A DNA stretch of 64,000 nt from Cordilura impudica (Eukaryota; Arthropoda; Insecta; Diptera; Scathophagidae): positions 136,614,594 to 136,678,593 of the forward strand of contig OY821519.1 in the NCBI GenBank assembly GCA_963682025.1. The letters are read 5' to 3'. Position numbers and translations under genes: made by a program. The notes under the pieces were generated by a model. That model did not search any database. It worked only from the letters and a program-made list of their open reading frames with translations, and was not told the DNA's origin. This document shows, piece by piece, positions 45,840-57,577 of this stretch (position 1 is the first letter of the stretch; every line of letters begins with the position of its first letter).

Positions 45840-46740
45840 AAATGTAATGAGCTACTCACACAACCGGCGAAATGGATCATAATTAGCACAGTTAAATCGA
45901 AAATAATTAATATTTAAAAGCTTAAAGTTTCTTGTAGGTCTCGATGGAATATTAATTTGAATTCGACTTAACAAGTAATTGGAGTCAATGTCACCATGGA
46001 ATAAACTGAGCAGAAAGGAAATGCTAAGCATAGTTCTACGACTTTTCAGTGTCAGCAACTTGATTAGAGCAAGTTTCTAAGGGGGCAAGGCTCGGGCGTT
46101 CCATCCAAATCGACGTAGACAGAATAAAGTAAATTATTTCTGGACAGATTCGACGAAATTTACTTGAATAATGTAACACGGATCCCATATTAAAGAACCA
46201 TATTCCAGGATAGGACGAACCAGGGATGTATATAACTGTTTGGTTACATATAGATCAGAAAAGTCTTTATTTCATCGCTTCATAAATCCAAGACCGCCAT
46301 AAGCTTTGTTTATTGCCAAGGATATATGCGGACGAAAATTTAATCTACGATCTAATATAATGCCAAGATCTAAAAATGTATCAACTGTGTCCAGTTCACT
46401 ATCATTCATTTGTATATTTTTACATCTTGAAAAGGACATGTGCTTGCATTTTTTTATATTGAGCTCCATTAGGTTTATATTATTTAAATTATTTAAAACA
46501 GATTGTAGCGAAAAATGTTGAATGTAATTTTGAATGTACAAGAGAATTTTTGAATGTTGAATAACAGAAGGGAGATCGTTGATAAATAAAGTAAACAGTA
46601 TGCACCAAAAATTACTGAAAACCATAGAAATCAGCTTGTTCAATAATAAATCATGATTCACCTTATCAAAGGCTTTACTAAAATCATAATTTATAAGGGT
46701 GTCAAGTTTAACATTAACTAAATGTTTTATTTGAGTGTAT
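45840..46740 (-). pseudogene. LINE reverse transcriptase fragment
   Basis: Minus-strand frame at 46272-46661 has INDLPSVIQHSKILLYIQNY where LFADD-type sequence is expected, then LNIKKCKHMSFSRCKNIQ, LDLGIILDRRLNFRPHISLA and KAYGGLGFMKR. Further blocks to 45840 give VTKQLYTSLVRPILEYGSVL-type thumb sequence. This is the RT/thumb part of a LINE; the catalytic Asp pair is lost. The 5' end stops at an A family copy. Confidence 0.72.
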
Positions 46741-46784
46741 TTGTATGCAATAGTTATTGCTTTTCAAAACAAAATCCAACAAAA

Positions 46785-47560
46785 AACAAGTAAGAAAATT
46801 ATAGTCGGTCTAGCCCGACTATACGATACCCTATACCATGGTTAAGAGACCCTATCTCTTCAGTCCAACTAATTGGATATAGCTAATATGCATAAACCAA
46901 ATTTGAGTGGCATTTTTATTAATTTTTTTCGCTGCAGATATGAAAAAGTTCATATAGGGACTATATTTAAATGGGGACTAGGTCAAAAAATGGACGATCC
47001 TGACCATATTTGGTAAGGTCACTTATACTTTGAAAAAATATATACAAACCAAATTTGAGAAAAATCTGTGCAATATTTTTGTTTGTTGATAGATTTAAGT
47101 GAATATCGCGAAGCAGCCCTATATCGGGCCTATGACTAAGAATTTTCCTGTAGGGAGTATTTTTGAACTACTGATTAATGGATGTAATAAACAGATACAA
47201 ACCCAATTTGATTGAGATCTATATGATAATTTGGAACTTATGGCAATTTATGTCGAGATCATAGGGGTCATTTGTATGGGGGCTAGGTCTGAACATGGAC
47301 CGATTCTCACCAATTTCAATAGCGTTCATCCCATGGCCGATAAAAGAGCAAATACCAAATTTCATCAAAATATATTCATATTTGCGACCTGCAGTTTGAT
47401 TACAAGACACACAGACGGACGGACGGACGGACGGACATCGCTAAATCGAATCAGATAGGGATTCTGATTCGATCGGTATAATTAAAGATGGGTGTAGGTG
47501 TTGTTACAAACAGCAGCACAAAGTCATTATACGCAAACCACATAGTGGTATAGGGTATAA
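46785..47560 (-). mobile_element. HINE-like family A, copy 5
   Basis: Near full-length minus-strand copy; the palindrome has one change (gtcggtctagcccgac). The ggac run is near 47415-47435. Confidence 0.84.
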
Positions 47561-48607
47561 CTAGGCGTTTATATGAATATCTTAATCGCATTTCCTTTTA
47601 AATTTGCTTTTAATTGTTGTTTTTGCTAAAAAAAAAATCAACAAAATTAGACGTCAAAAACGATAATTTCGCTTTCTATATTTTTGTTATTGTTAGTTGT
47701 TCCATATGAAGATATGAAGGGTACTGAGATATGTGTGCGTGGCGTTTTATCTATAGCGTGTGTGCTTAGAATAGTGCCAATCTGTGTGTGTGTGTGTGTG
47801 TGTTGTTTGCTTGAATAAATACTCGTATACCCTGTAGTTGGAACTGATTTAATACTAAACATGAAATGTAATACACGCCTCATAAAAACAGCAGCGACAT
47901 TAACAGTAACAATATGAGCAACGTTGAACGTACAAAACAAAAATCCCTTTTAATCTTTGATATCGTCGTCTACGAGCGAGTATGCTGTTACGCACGCAGT
48001 ATTGAATTTACGTCACATTAACAACTGATGAGTGAGTCTCTCTTTCCTTTCTGTTTGGAGCTTAACGTACTTTGTGTTTTTTGTTTAGGTCTATAGTAAA
48101 ACACAACTGATATCAGATCGGTGACAAAACTAATAATGAGCATTTAATTTATTTATGACAACAACAAAAGAATAGTTAGTGGGGTAACATTCACTAAGAC
48201 AGTTAATCAAGAGGATTTAGGATTAACAACGTTTTGAGCTAACGTATGATATCGATTGGCTCACAAGCCATTTAGCGATATCTTTCTTGCGCATACGATA
48301 CAGATAACAGGATTTATGAGATATGCCTATGGCATTTGGCAAAAAAAAAATATTAATTTGTCGTATTAAAGGCGATTCTGATATCTTCCAAAGGTTAACG
48401 GATCTTGTAGGTAAATTACTTTTAATAAGTACGAATGTTAATCGGCTGTGCCGAAATTTTGATAATCTCCACCTGTATCTTAAATTTAGTAATGTAACCT
48501 ATTTTGGGTACGGTTACCATTTAATACAGTTGCCGATAATTAACCTTTAAATTCTAATACCCCTTAAATTTAAAGTTAATTATTTTTAACCAGTATTTAT
48601 TATTTAT
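47561..48607. other. Unassigned sequence with a (TG)n run
   Basis: About 1 kb of less A+T-biased sequence. A (tg)11-type run lies near 47783-47803. A short inverted pair gatatcg ... cgatatc lies near 48249-48281. No frame or element recognised. Confidence 0.4.
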
Positions 48608-49032
48608 AATATTAATAGGTAAGGCGATTTCTTGTGACCGATGATTTTTTTCACAGTGTTCTCCCGATTTTGACCAAACGTATCTTATTTGAAAGGTATT
48701 TCTTTTTAGCTGTCCACCAGACCTACAGATTTTTAAATTTTTACAATTTTTTTTGAGTAAATGAATTTAAAGTTGCTACTAACACATTCATAAAATTATA
48801 CAATGCTATGTGTGTGTGTATTAAATTTGTTAATATGTTTGCAAAAAAAATGAGTTTGCTTTCTTCATTCACAATAATAATTGTGTTGAATTGAAAAATA
48901 ATTTTGGACTTAAACCAATAACGCAATCGAGTGTTAAACTATTGAATTGCAAATTGTCTAAAGTTTATTAGCAGAAAAATTATATTTCCCAGAATTTGCA
49001 CTCGAATTTCAAGGGCTGGGATCTGCTAGTAA
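48608..49032 (-). repeat. Family C repeat, copy 4
   Basis: Minus-strand copy from attaataggtaaggcgattt through gaccaaacgtatcttattt to gggctgggatctgctagt. Confidence 0.76.
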
Positions 49033-49383
49033 TATATTGTTGTTATTATTTCCATCTTTATTTCTTATAAAACAATGATGGTTTTGAAAAATTGCGTTTA
49101 TTTTGTTATTAGAGTAGAAAAACTATTAAGATCCCTTCTTATGAGTTAGAATACCCAAAGTCAAAATAAGGGATCATACTTTGCAATATTTTGAGAGCTT
49201 AAATTTATGTGATATTTAAAAAAAATTTCCAAATTAGTTTTGACTAAAAATGTGAAATGAAATGAACATACATATGTATATACATACAGTGGGTTACAAT
49301 ACATCGAAAACTTTTGCAAATTTTCAAATACGCCAATTTTGTTTTTTTTAAATAATTTTGTGTTAAGTCCGAAAATTCAGTTT

Positions 49384-50186
49384 TTATACCCTATACCACT
49401 ATGTGGTTTGGGTATAATGACTTTGTGCTGCTGTTTGTAACAACCAAACATATTTGACCTACACCCATCTTTAATTATACCGATCGAATCAGAATCACTA
49501 TCTGATTCGATTTAACGATGTCTGTCCGTCCGTCCGTCCGTCCGTCTGTGTGTCCATGTAAAGCTTGTAATCAAACTGCAGGTGCAAATATGAATATATT
49601 TTGATGAAATTTGGTATTTAATCTTTTATCGGCCATAGGATGAACGCTGTTGAAATTGGTGAGAATCGGTCCGTGTTCAGACCTAGCCAACATAAAAATG
49701 ACCCCTATGAAATCAACATATACTGCCACAAGATCCAAATTATCATACAAATCTTAGTCAAATTGGGTTTGTATATATATATTACATCCATTAATCAGTA
49801 GTCCAAAAACGATTCCTATGGGACAACACTTAGTCATATGCCCCATATAGAGCTGCTTCCCGATCTTCACTTAAATCTATCAACAAACAAATATATTGCA
49901 CTGATTCTTCTCAAATTTTGTTTGTATATATTTTGCAAAATACAAGAGACTTTACCAAACATGTTCAGGATCGGTCCATTTTTGGGCCTAGTCCCCATAT
50001 AGATATAGCATCCGATTGAACTTTTTTATATCTGCAGCCGAAAAAATTAATAAAAAATCCCACTCAAATTTGGTTTATGTTTATTTGCTATGTCCAGTTA
50101 GTTGGGTCTAAGAGATAGGGTCTCTAAACGCATGGTATAGGGTATCGTATAGTCGGTCTAGACCGATTATAATTTTCTTACTTGTT
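49384..50186 (+). mobile_element. HINE-like family A, copy 6
   Basis: Full-length plus-strand copy from tttataccctataccacta to attttcttacttgtt, lying just inside the left end of the Tc1-like element. The palindrome has one mismatch near its right end. Confidence 0.86.
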
Positions 50187-50589
50187 TTTTTTTTGCAAAA
50201 TCACTCTTTGGTGCGTTCTCTATCAAAAGACATTAAATTTGTTTCAAGGGATAAAGAATTTGTTACAAATTAAAAAAAAAGATAAACTGAAAAAATAATT
50301 TTTTCAGTGATGCCAAAACAATTGAAACTTTTAAACATCTGTACCAGAGCTGATTAAAACAATAAAATGAGAAGATGGTACGAAAGAAAATGTATTAATT
50401 CTTAACTGTATTATTTAAATGTTTACAGTTTCTGGCGTTTTCTTGCAACTGGTTTTTAAACATAATTGTAATTTTAAATGTTTTAATTTTATAATTAGTT
50501 ATTTTTAAATAATCGCAGAAAAGTTTTGTGAAGAGTTAAAATCGAGAATAATAGATGATGTTACTACTGGGCTTAAGTAAAATAAAATT

Positions 50590-51100
50590 TGTACGTCGTG
50601 AAAGACGTACGGCTGTGACTCCACTTTTAGGCACAGGTCCCGTTAAACGAAACAAAGACGAGATAATTTAATAGCACGATATTTAAAAAAATGCCAGCTA
50701 AAAATGTCACTAACAAACAATCAGAAACTAAAATTATGTGCTCGGACTATTTCCTACAATCGATTGAGGCTGATCTTGGTTGTTATCGTTCAGTGAAGAT
50801 ATCTGATGTCAGAGAAAAATCGTCTGGCTCGCATAAATTTTGCGAAAGAACACACGAATTGGTCAATTGGAATACTATTCTCTTCAGATGCGTCCAAGTT
50901 TAATTTAAGAGACCGTGATGGCAGAACGTTTGTACGACAACCAAAGGGAAAAGACTAGGCCAAAAATATACAAATAAAACTGTTGAGTTTGGCGGTGGCA
51001 ATATTGCGGTATAAGGTTGATTTTAGGGCCAAGGAATGGGTCCTAACTGGAATTGGATACAGGCAAATGCTTAATGACCTAATGTCTCCATACGTTTTAA
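50590..51100 (+). pseudogene. Tc1 transposase, broken and C-truncated
   Basis: Readable blocks: VRRERRTAVTPLLGTGPVKR NKDE (helix-turn-helix region), SIEADLGCYRSVK, then in another frame LVNWNTILFSDASKFNLRD (Glu after the first catalytic Asp replaced by Ala), GRTFVRQPKGKRLGQKYTNK and GQGMGPNWNWIQ. The QQDNAPxH and SPDLNPIE blocks that carry the other catalytic residues are absent, so this copy cannot encode an active enzyme. Confidence 0.75.
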
Positions 51101-51426
51101 ATTATGTATAGCTAAGGTTTCCAAAGTTTTGTCAACAGCATAAAAATGAATACTTTTAAGTTTTGTTATTCTTTTCTGAAGTATTTTAAATAAATAAAAC
51201 ATACAAATTGTTAAATTAATAAAAGATTTTTTTAATTTAATGATCCGATTTTTTGGTATTGACCGTTCAAGTCGTCAAAAATATATTTTGTTAAAAGTTT
51301 TCATTGCATTGTCACTCACTTTATATCAAATTTAAACAAAATCAAGTATTTTAAAATCTATCCAAAAAAAAGTAAATATCATTTTTATTGTTATTTCTAG
51401 GCTTTATAAGGTTATTATAAGTACAT

Positions 51427-51833
51427 ATCGCACCTGTACCTCTAAAGTGAGTCAACTCAAAATTTACAAATTTTCGGTAGAGGAAAAAAACGGTTTTTTT
51501 TTAATATTGACTATAAAATTTAACAACAGTTGTTTCATTGTAAAGAATTGCGAATAATAAGTATACAACAGTAGTTGTTGTTGCGATTTTTTCAGTGATC
51601 ATATAACATAACAAGTTTTTTGGGTGGAACTCAAAATATGTCTTTGTAGTGGATCCTAAAGAAGCTACTCCTATAACACAAAGAGGGTTACAACTATATT
51701 TTTTTGCGAAAGACTAGAAAAACCGATGTAAGTTTTTTACAGTGGATAGATATGACCACTGTCTATCGTTTTCTTGCAAAAAGTGAAAATTTAAAAATTT
51801 TGAGTTGACTCACTTTAGAGGCACAGGTGCGAT
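51427..51833. mobile_element. 407-bp MITE with ~48-bp TIRs
   Basis: Ends start atcgcacctgtacctctaaa and, from the right, atcgcacctgtgcctctaaa; over 48 bp they differ at three positions. No clear target duplication (tacat before, gtatt after). No coding capacity. The near-identity of the ends suggests a fairly young insertion or a hairpin-forming repeat. Confidence 0.72.
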
Positions 51834-52029
51834 GTATTCATTGTCAAAATTTGCGTTATTTTTAAAGCCATTTTCTAAAATAAAAATAAAAAATAATTGA
51901 TAATATCTGATTCACAAGTTATCCGTCAAATAATTGAACGTCTTATTAACAATAGCATGAGAGCTAAATAATAGATGTATATTCACTCCGCAGCAATATT
52001 TAAAAAAACAAAAAAAAAAAAAATATTTT

Positions 52030-52765
52030 CGGTCTAGACCGACTATACGATACCCTATACCATACGTTTAGAGACCTTATCTTTCAGACCAAGAAAATAA
52101 GCATAAACCAAATTTGAGTGGGATTTTTATTAATTTTTTTGGCTGCAGGTATGAAAAAGTTCATATCGGATGCTATATCTATATGGGGACTAGGCCCAAA
52201 AATGGACCGATCCAGACCGTATTTGGTAAGGTCTCTTGTATTTTGCAAAAATGTATACAAACAAAATTTGAGAAGAATCAGTGCAATATTTTTGTTTTTT
52301 TGATAGATTTAAGTGAAGATCGGGAAGCAGCTCTATATGGGGCCTATGACTCAGAGTTCTCCCATTGGGATCATTTTTGGTCTACTGATTAATGGATGTA
52401 ATAACACATACAAACTCAATTTGACTAAGATTTATATGATAATTTGGATCATATGGCAATTTAAGTCGATTTCATAGGGGTCATTTGTATGGGGGCTAGG
52501 TCTGAACATGGACCGATTCTCACCAATTTCAATAGCGTTCATTCTGTGGCCGACAGAAGCTCTTGTACCAATGTTCATCAAAATATATTAATACTTGCGA
52601 CCTGCAGTTTGATTACAAGCTTTACTTGGACACAGAGACGGACGGACGGACAGACGGACGGACATCGTTAAATCGAATTAGATAGTGATTCTGATTCGAT
52701 CGGTATAATAAAAGCAGCAGCACAAAGTCATTATACCCAAACCAACATAGTGGTATAAGGTATAT
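52030..52765 (-). mobile_element. HINE-like family A, copy 7
   Basis: Minus-strand copy lacking the terminal aacaagtaag part: it starts in the palindrome (ggtctagaccgac) after an A-run. The ggac run is near 52639-52660; right end gtggtataaggtata. Two ~20-bp internal deletions near 52090 and 52712. Confidence 0.82.
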
Positions 52766-52919
52766 ATAATGATCCAAGAGGTTTTCTTAAAATGAATTGA
52801 TTTTTATTTAAAATTTTAACAAAAGTATAGTTTTTTTTATATTGCAAAATTTTAAACGCAATTCTGTAAATTAACATTAAAATTAAAATAAAAAACATTA
52901 TGAAGTAAAACTAAAAACT

Positions 52920-53420
52920 GTTTTAAAACTAGTAGTGCATAGGGCCACGACCATTGTTGGAGATGAGCATAAATCTTCGTTGTAGCATACTATTTAGATG
53001 GATTAAATTAACATCATTTGCATTTGGCTCCCAAGCTTCAGGTTTGAGATATGTCTGGAGAAGAGTTGTGTGTTCTGTCGAATTCAATTTGGCACTAGGG
53101 AATGCTAGCGTAACCATTGACATGGAATGTAGCCCAAACCATCAAACCCCTACCACCAATAGTTCCATCTCCAGAACGAATTGTAACCAACTGGACCATC
53201 TTAGTTAAACCTTTTCTCATCTGAAAAAACTATCTGTAAATTTTTTTTTCAAAATTGCTGAGTACTGATTGCAATTATTTTTAGAAAAAAGCAAACGTGC
53301 AATTTTATGCCTGGCCAGTAATCGTGGCGTATTCTAAATTTTTTGACGTCAGATATATTGCTTGGCCAATTTCGAGAAAACTAACACCTTATCTTGCTTT
53401 TTTCAATTTTGGACATTGGA
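52920..53420 (-). pseudogene. Second Tc1-like transposase relic
   Basis: Minus-strand blocks: FSDEKRFN, then shifted DGPVGYNSFWRWN, GGRGLMVWATFHVNGYAS, SAKLNSTEHTTLLQTYLKPE (52929-53123 frame) and a weak KMLQRRF piece. These follow the FSDEKxFNLDGPDG ... GGxVMVWG order of a Tc1 lineage different from those at 38.6 and 50.8 kb. At least two frameshifts; no ends found. Confidence 0.6.
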
Positions 53421-53867
53421 CATGATATGTAATAAACAAATAATAATTAATCATAAGAAATAAAAACAAAAGTGGTAAACAACAGCTGACTTATCCGTTA
53501 ACTGAGTAATATGTTTTTTTAAAACTGCTTTTATAATTATATGCCTTATGTATTTTTAAAATCTATGATAGATCTGAGAGATTTTCTACAAAACAAACAA
53601 CCTAAATTCATCAAAACCTGATATATTGTATACAAAATTTTAAATAAGGAAAATGGGAAATGTTTTTAAATGAAAAACTTGTAATATGGAAATTACTCTA
53701 TTAGTACAAATTTAGATTTCTTGGAAGAAATGTTGCAAAAAAAATAAATATATAAAACATTTGATTAATTTTGATTAATAATTAAATTCTATAAATAGTT
53801 AGTTCTTCTTTAGTAAATAAATAGGTAGACTTTTTAAGAAAGTTAACTTATTTACTATTATTATATC
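53421..53867. other. AT-rich sequence, nothing recognised
   Basis: No gene, TIR or known family. Confidence 0.4.
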
Positions 53868-55140
53868 CTCCACACCAACTAGCGTAGGATATATCTGTGG
53901 TTTTCTAGAATAACCGTGTATGTCATAAAATCAGGGGAGCCAGAAAACGTTACATTTGAAATTATGGGCTCGATATAAAGTTTTTAGAACAATTTATTTA
54001 ACAGTCCTGCAGATATGGGCAATAAATACTTTATATAAAATTTTGAGTCAAAAATCTTCAGAGAAATAGATCCTAGAGAAGGACGAAAAAACAATATGGA
54101 AATTGCACTTAAAGTGTGTGCAAATAAAACAACTTATGTCGACAAACGTCGTTTTCTTTGAAAAAGAAAACTACCACCATGTAGACATAAGTTGTTGTTG
54201 CTTGAAAAATGGATTTTTTTGTTCGACAACAAAAAGTTAACGGGACTTAAGATGAGAATATAACAACGTATCAAGAATAATAGTGACAAAAAATAACAGA
54301 AATAAACACACAGGTTTTTATAAGTGGTTATAAACTGAAAAATAATCCAAAATTATTTTGCATTTTTTTTTTCATTAACAACAACGTATGTCGCTCTGTG
54401 TCGTTTTCTGAGAAAATAATTTGTCAGCGATTTAATAAACATTTAAGTTACGTCGTTATTTAAAGAAAAAACTCAGAAATGGTCAACATTTAAAAAAAAA
54501 TATTGAACACATGTAAAGACCGTTAAAAATTAATATATTTGGCATCATTAACTCAAAACTGACAAAAATGGACATACGTGGTTATTCCAGAAAACCACAG
54601 ATATAGCAGTTTGTCATTTTGTTTGCAACGTATCGAAAAAATTATTTGCGAGCCCAGAAAGTATATATATTTATGACCTTTATAACAACTCGAGTCGTTA
54701 TATCGATGTTTGTCTGTCCGCCTGTCTGTTGAAATCACGCTCACTTTCAAAATGAACCATTTACCCAGGTAAACTTATGATGATATTGTTTGTCATTATT
54801 TCGAGCAGGTTGGTATAGAATTTGGAGCCTTTCTCCAAATAGATGAGGAATGACGTACGAAAATGTAAAGATATTCCGATAAAATTTCATATAAAAATTT
54901 GTATACCTAATACAACATATGCAAAAAAAAAAAAAACAAAAACAACAAGCAAACCAAAATAAAAAAATTTAATTGTATGTATTTACATTTATGCCCATTG
55001 TATTTAATAATTGATTTCAAAAGTCACGAAAATACCTAAAATTTTTGTTGATTATCTTATTAATTATAAACACCATTAAAAAATCTAGTCTTCCCTGAAT
55101 AGAATATTCTGCACAACCGAATTTAACACTCTTATTGTTT
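53868..55140 (+). mobile_element. HINE-like family B, copy 4, split by repeat F
   Basis: Left end tatatcctccacaccaacta; after the F insertion (53896-54599) the family continues with agtttgtcattttgtttgca, the gtctgtccgcctgtct run near 54712-54730, and ends with the eroded hairpin region tgcacaaccgaatttaac actcttattg. The F element sits at the same place in the body where copy 1 reads ggtatatataggtttgtc. Confidence 0.7.
53896..54599 (-). mobile_element. Repeat F, copy 1 (704 bp, 29-bp TIRs)
   Basis: Ends tgtggttttctagaataacc and, from the right, tgtggttttctggaataacc, continuing to gYgtatgtc. Opposite in orientation to the copy at 61126-61880. Inside, variants of acgacgtatgtc and caacaacttatgtc occur in both orientations. 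No coding capacity; short gatata repeats flank it. Confidence 0.75.
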
Positions 55141-55439
55141 TTCTTTCACATTGCCGATTTTTTATTTTTTTTGGGATAACGTTAAAAAAGTGTGGTAATA
55201 CCGACCTCAATTAATTTGACATGAGGAAAATAACTGTACATTATAATTGGTGCAAATACAACGACCACAACACAACAACAACAAACGAAATTTAGAATAA
55301 CACAATAACAAAAACAACATAGAAAAATCATATTTCTCCAAGAGTTTTTTTTGCCATTTTCATTGAAATATGATGATTTTATATAGCAAACTGTTCACAA
55401 TGTCAGTGAATCATTTTCACTAAAACGAGCAACCAAGCT
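55141..55439. other. AT-rich sequence, nothing recognised
   Basis: Includes an acaacaacaac-type run near 55265-55320. No gene seen. Confidence 0.35.
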
Positions 55440-55993
55440 GACATATGCCACAGACAGACAGACAGACGGACATACTTATATCGACTCCGCTTGTTATGCG
55501 GATTAAGAATATATCTATAATATTAATAGGCTAGGAGATTTCTTGTGACCGATGAATTTAATCTTTCGCTACCGTTTTATTCCAATTTTGACCAAACGTA
55601 TAATATTTAAAAGGTATTTCTTTTTAGCTATTTTCTAGATACACAGATTTTTAAAAATTTTTCCTCTATTTTGAGTAAATTGCATTTAAAGTTGCTACTA
55701 ACACATACATAAAATTATACATATGCTATGTGTGTGTTTATTAAATTTGTTAATGTGTTTGTTAATGAGTTTGTTATCTTCATTCACAATAATAATAAAC
55801 CATAAAAGTGTTGGTTTGTGAAATGGCTAAGTTGAAAAATAAAGTTGCCTAGAAATTGCACTCGAATTTCGAGTGCTGGAATCTGCTAGTATACTATGTA
55901 TTATTGGTTCTCGATTTTTTTTTTGTAATCATTATAAACGGAATGACAAATTTATATGTACCCTCTGTACACTTGTGTGGAGGGTATAAAAAT
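55440..55993 (-). mobile_element. HINE-like family B, copy 5, split by family C
   Basis: Minus-strand copy: (agac)n run near 55453-55473 at the left and aaacggaatgacaaatttat ... tgtgtggagggtata at the right. Family C copy 5 (55520-55890) is inserted in the body. The 3' hairpin end was not found. Confidence 0.65.
55520..55890 (-). repeat. Family C repeat, copy 5
   Basis: From tattaataggctaggagatt tcttgtgaccgatga to gtgctggaatctgctagt, inserted in family B copy 5, so C was mobile after B. Confidence 0.78.
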
Positions 55994-57577
55994 ACACTTA
56001 ATAATTTTGAGCCGCGTTTGTGAGTTTTTAAGGATTTTTTCACTTTTCATGTCGTCATACTTCGGGATCTATAGAAGTTTTTTAATATATCTGAGGGAGA
56101 GAATAAAACCTATTCGTTGATTATAAATACAAGTTCCTTTCTCTGTTTGAAATTAGAAAATATGAAACTTGATTTGATATGCATTTGACAATAAGTTTAC
56201 AATAGCCTACAGACGTTACAGCTTTTTGTTGTAAAAATTTAGTTAAAGTGAAATTATTTCTCTCTCTAAAATAATTACTATTTGTACTAATTATTCGAAC
56301 TACTTCAAACACTTATGTAGTAAATGTCGTAGATAATTTTAATAGTATATAACTGGAACTGAAAATATTTTTATATAAAGAAAAATAGTCGATTCATCAT
56401 CTTCAGTAACAATTTTCAACCATAACTGCTGCTGTTAGAAATAATATGTGTAACAAATTCTCAGTAACATTAAAAAAATTATATTTTCATAATTTTTTGC
56501 CAATGGCAAAAGCAGAAATGAAATAAAACAAGCTTAAAAAAAAACATATTTTCTACTTTGCTAAAAACATATAAAGACATTCGCTTAATATAAAAAACTA
56601 CAATATTATCCAAAGAGATTTATGAGTTTTATACGTGTTTTGCTTTAAAAAACTGAATTTTATTTCAAAATATATGTTATAAAAAAAATGTAAGTTATAA
56701 ATACGAGTATATCTGTATATACATATATACATATATACATATATATTAATTCCAGTTCATTTTTTTAATTTTCTTTTTAGAACACGCATTATGTTGGTGA
56801 CATTTTTATGTTTCTTCTAAAATTTTATAATTAATATTCGTTGTAAGTTTAATGAAAATAATAAATAATAAAACAACAACGATTGGAGACTGGATTACAT
56901 ATTTAGTTATAAAACCTTAGAGATTCTCTTAAAAAGAATTTCTTAAAATTTAAGATAATGATAGTTTAATAGTTTTTTTTAACAACATATAATTTGATAA
57001 TTATGAAAATTTGTTTATAATTTAAGTTGTGAAAAATCGTTTATATTTTATCAGTGGCTTCTCCTGGCTAAAATTGGGATATAAAATTTGAGATGTATGG
57101 AACGGTATTCGCTATCTGTACATCCAAAATTTAATTTTTTATTTTAAAAGATTTTTATAAATGGTTTCCTGGACCAGGTTTTTTTCTTCAAAAATTCATA
57201 AAGCATAAAGTGGCCAGCACATAGTGTTGGGATCACAATTTTGTTATGGCCCTAATGGTATGCCCTAATGGGCATAATTTTATAATTTATTCATGATATA
57301 GCTGATGATAAAAAGCATTAACTATAAAAACAATTACCCTATTAAAAAATTGAAAGCTCTAATCGATTTATATCATCGCCTTAATTGTGGCTTCCAATAG
57401 TACCAGAATCGCGATGAGCCCATAGAGTAAAAATAATTGACCCACGCTAATATATATATATTACACAGTCGCCACTTTTTAAATAGCCCGTTTACTAACG
57501 AATAATATATTACGGAAATATTTCTTATTGTTTTTTTTTTATCTATTTTAAAACGTTGTTAAAGTTAGATCGATGTA
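55994..57577. other. AT-rich sequence, nothing recognised
   Basis: About 1.6 kb without convincing frames, terminal repeats or members of families A-F. A tatacatatatacatat run lies near 56718-56745. Confidence 0.4.

Larger units (their letters stand above)
49287..51321 (+). mobile_element. Tc1-like transposon, TIR-bounded, carrying a HINE
   Basis: Left end cagtgggttacaatacatcg aaaacttttgc at TA (49285-49286); right end, read inward, aagtgagtgacaatgcaatg aaaactttt before TA (51322-51323). The inverted ends agree at most positions over ~30 bp, and CAGTG is the usual Tc1 terminus. Inside are a family A element (49384-50186) and a broken Tc1 transposase (50590-51100). Without the HINE it is about 1.23 kb. 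Confidence 0.7.
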
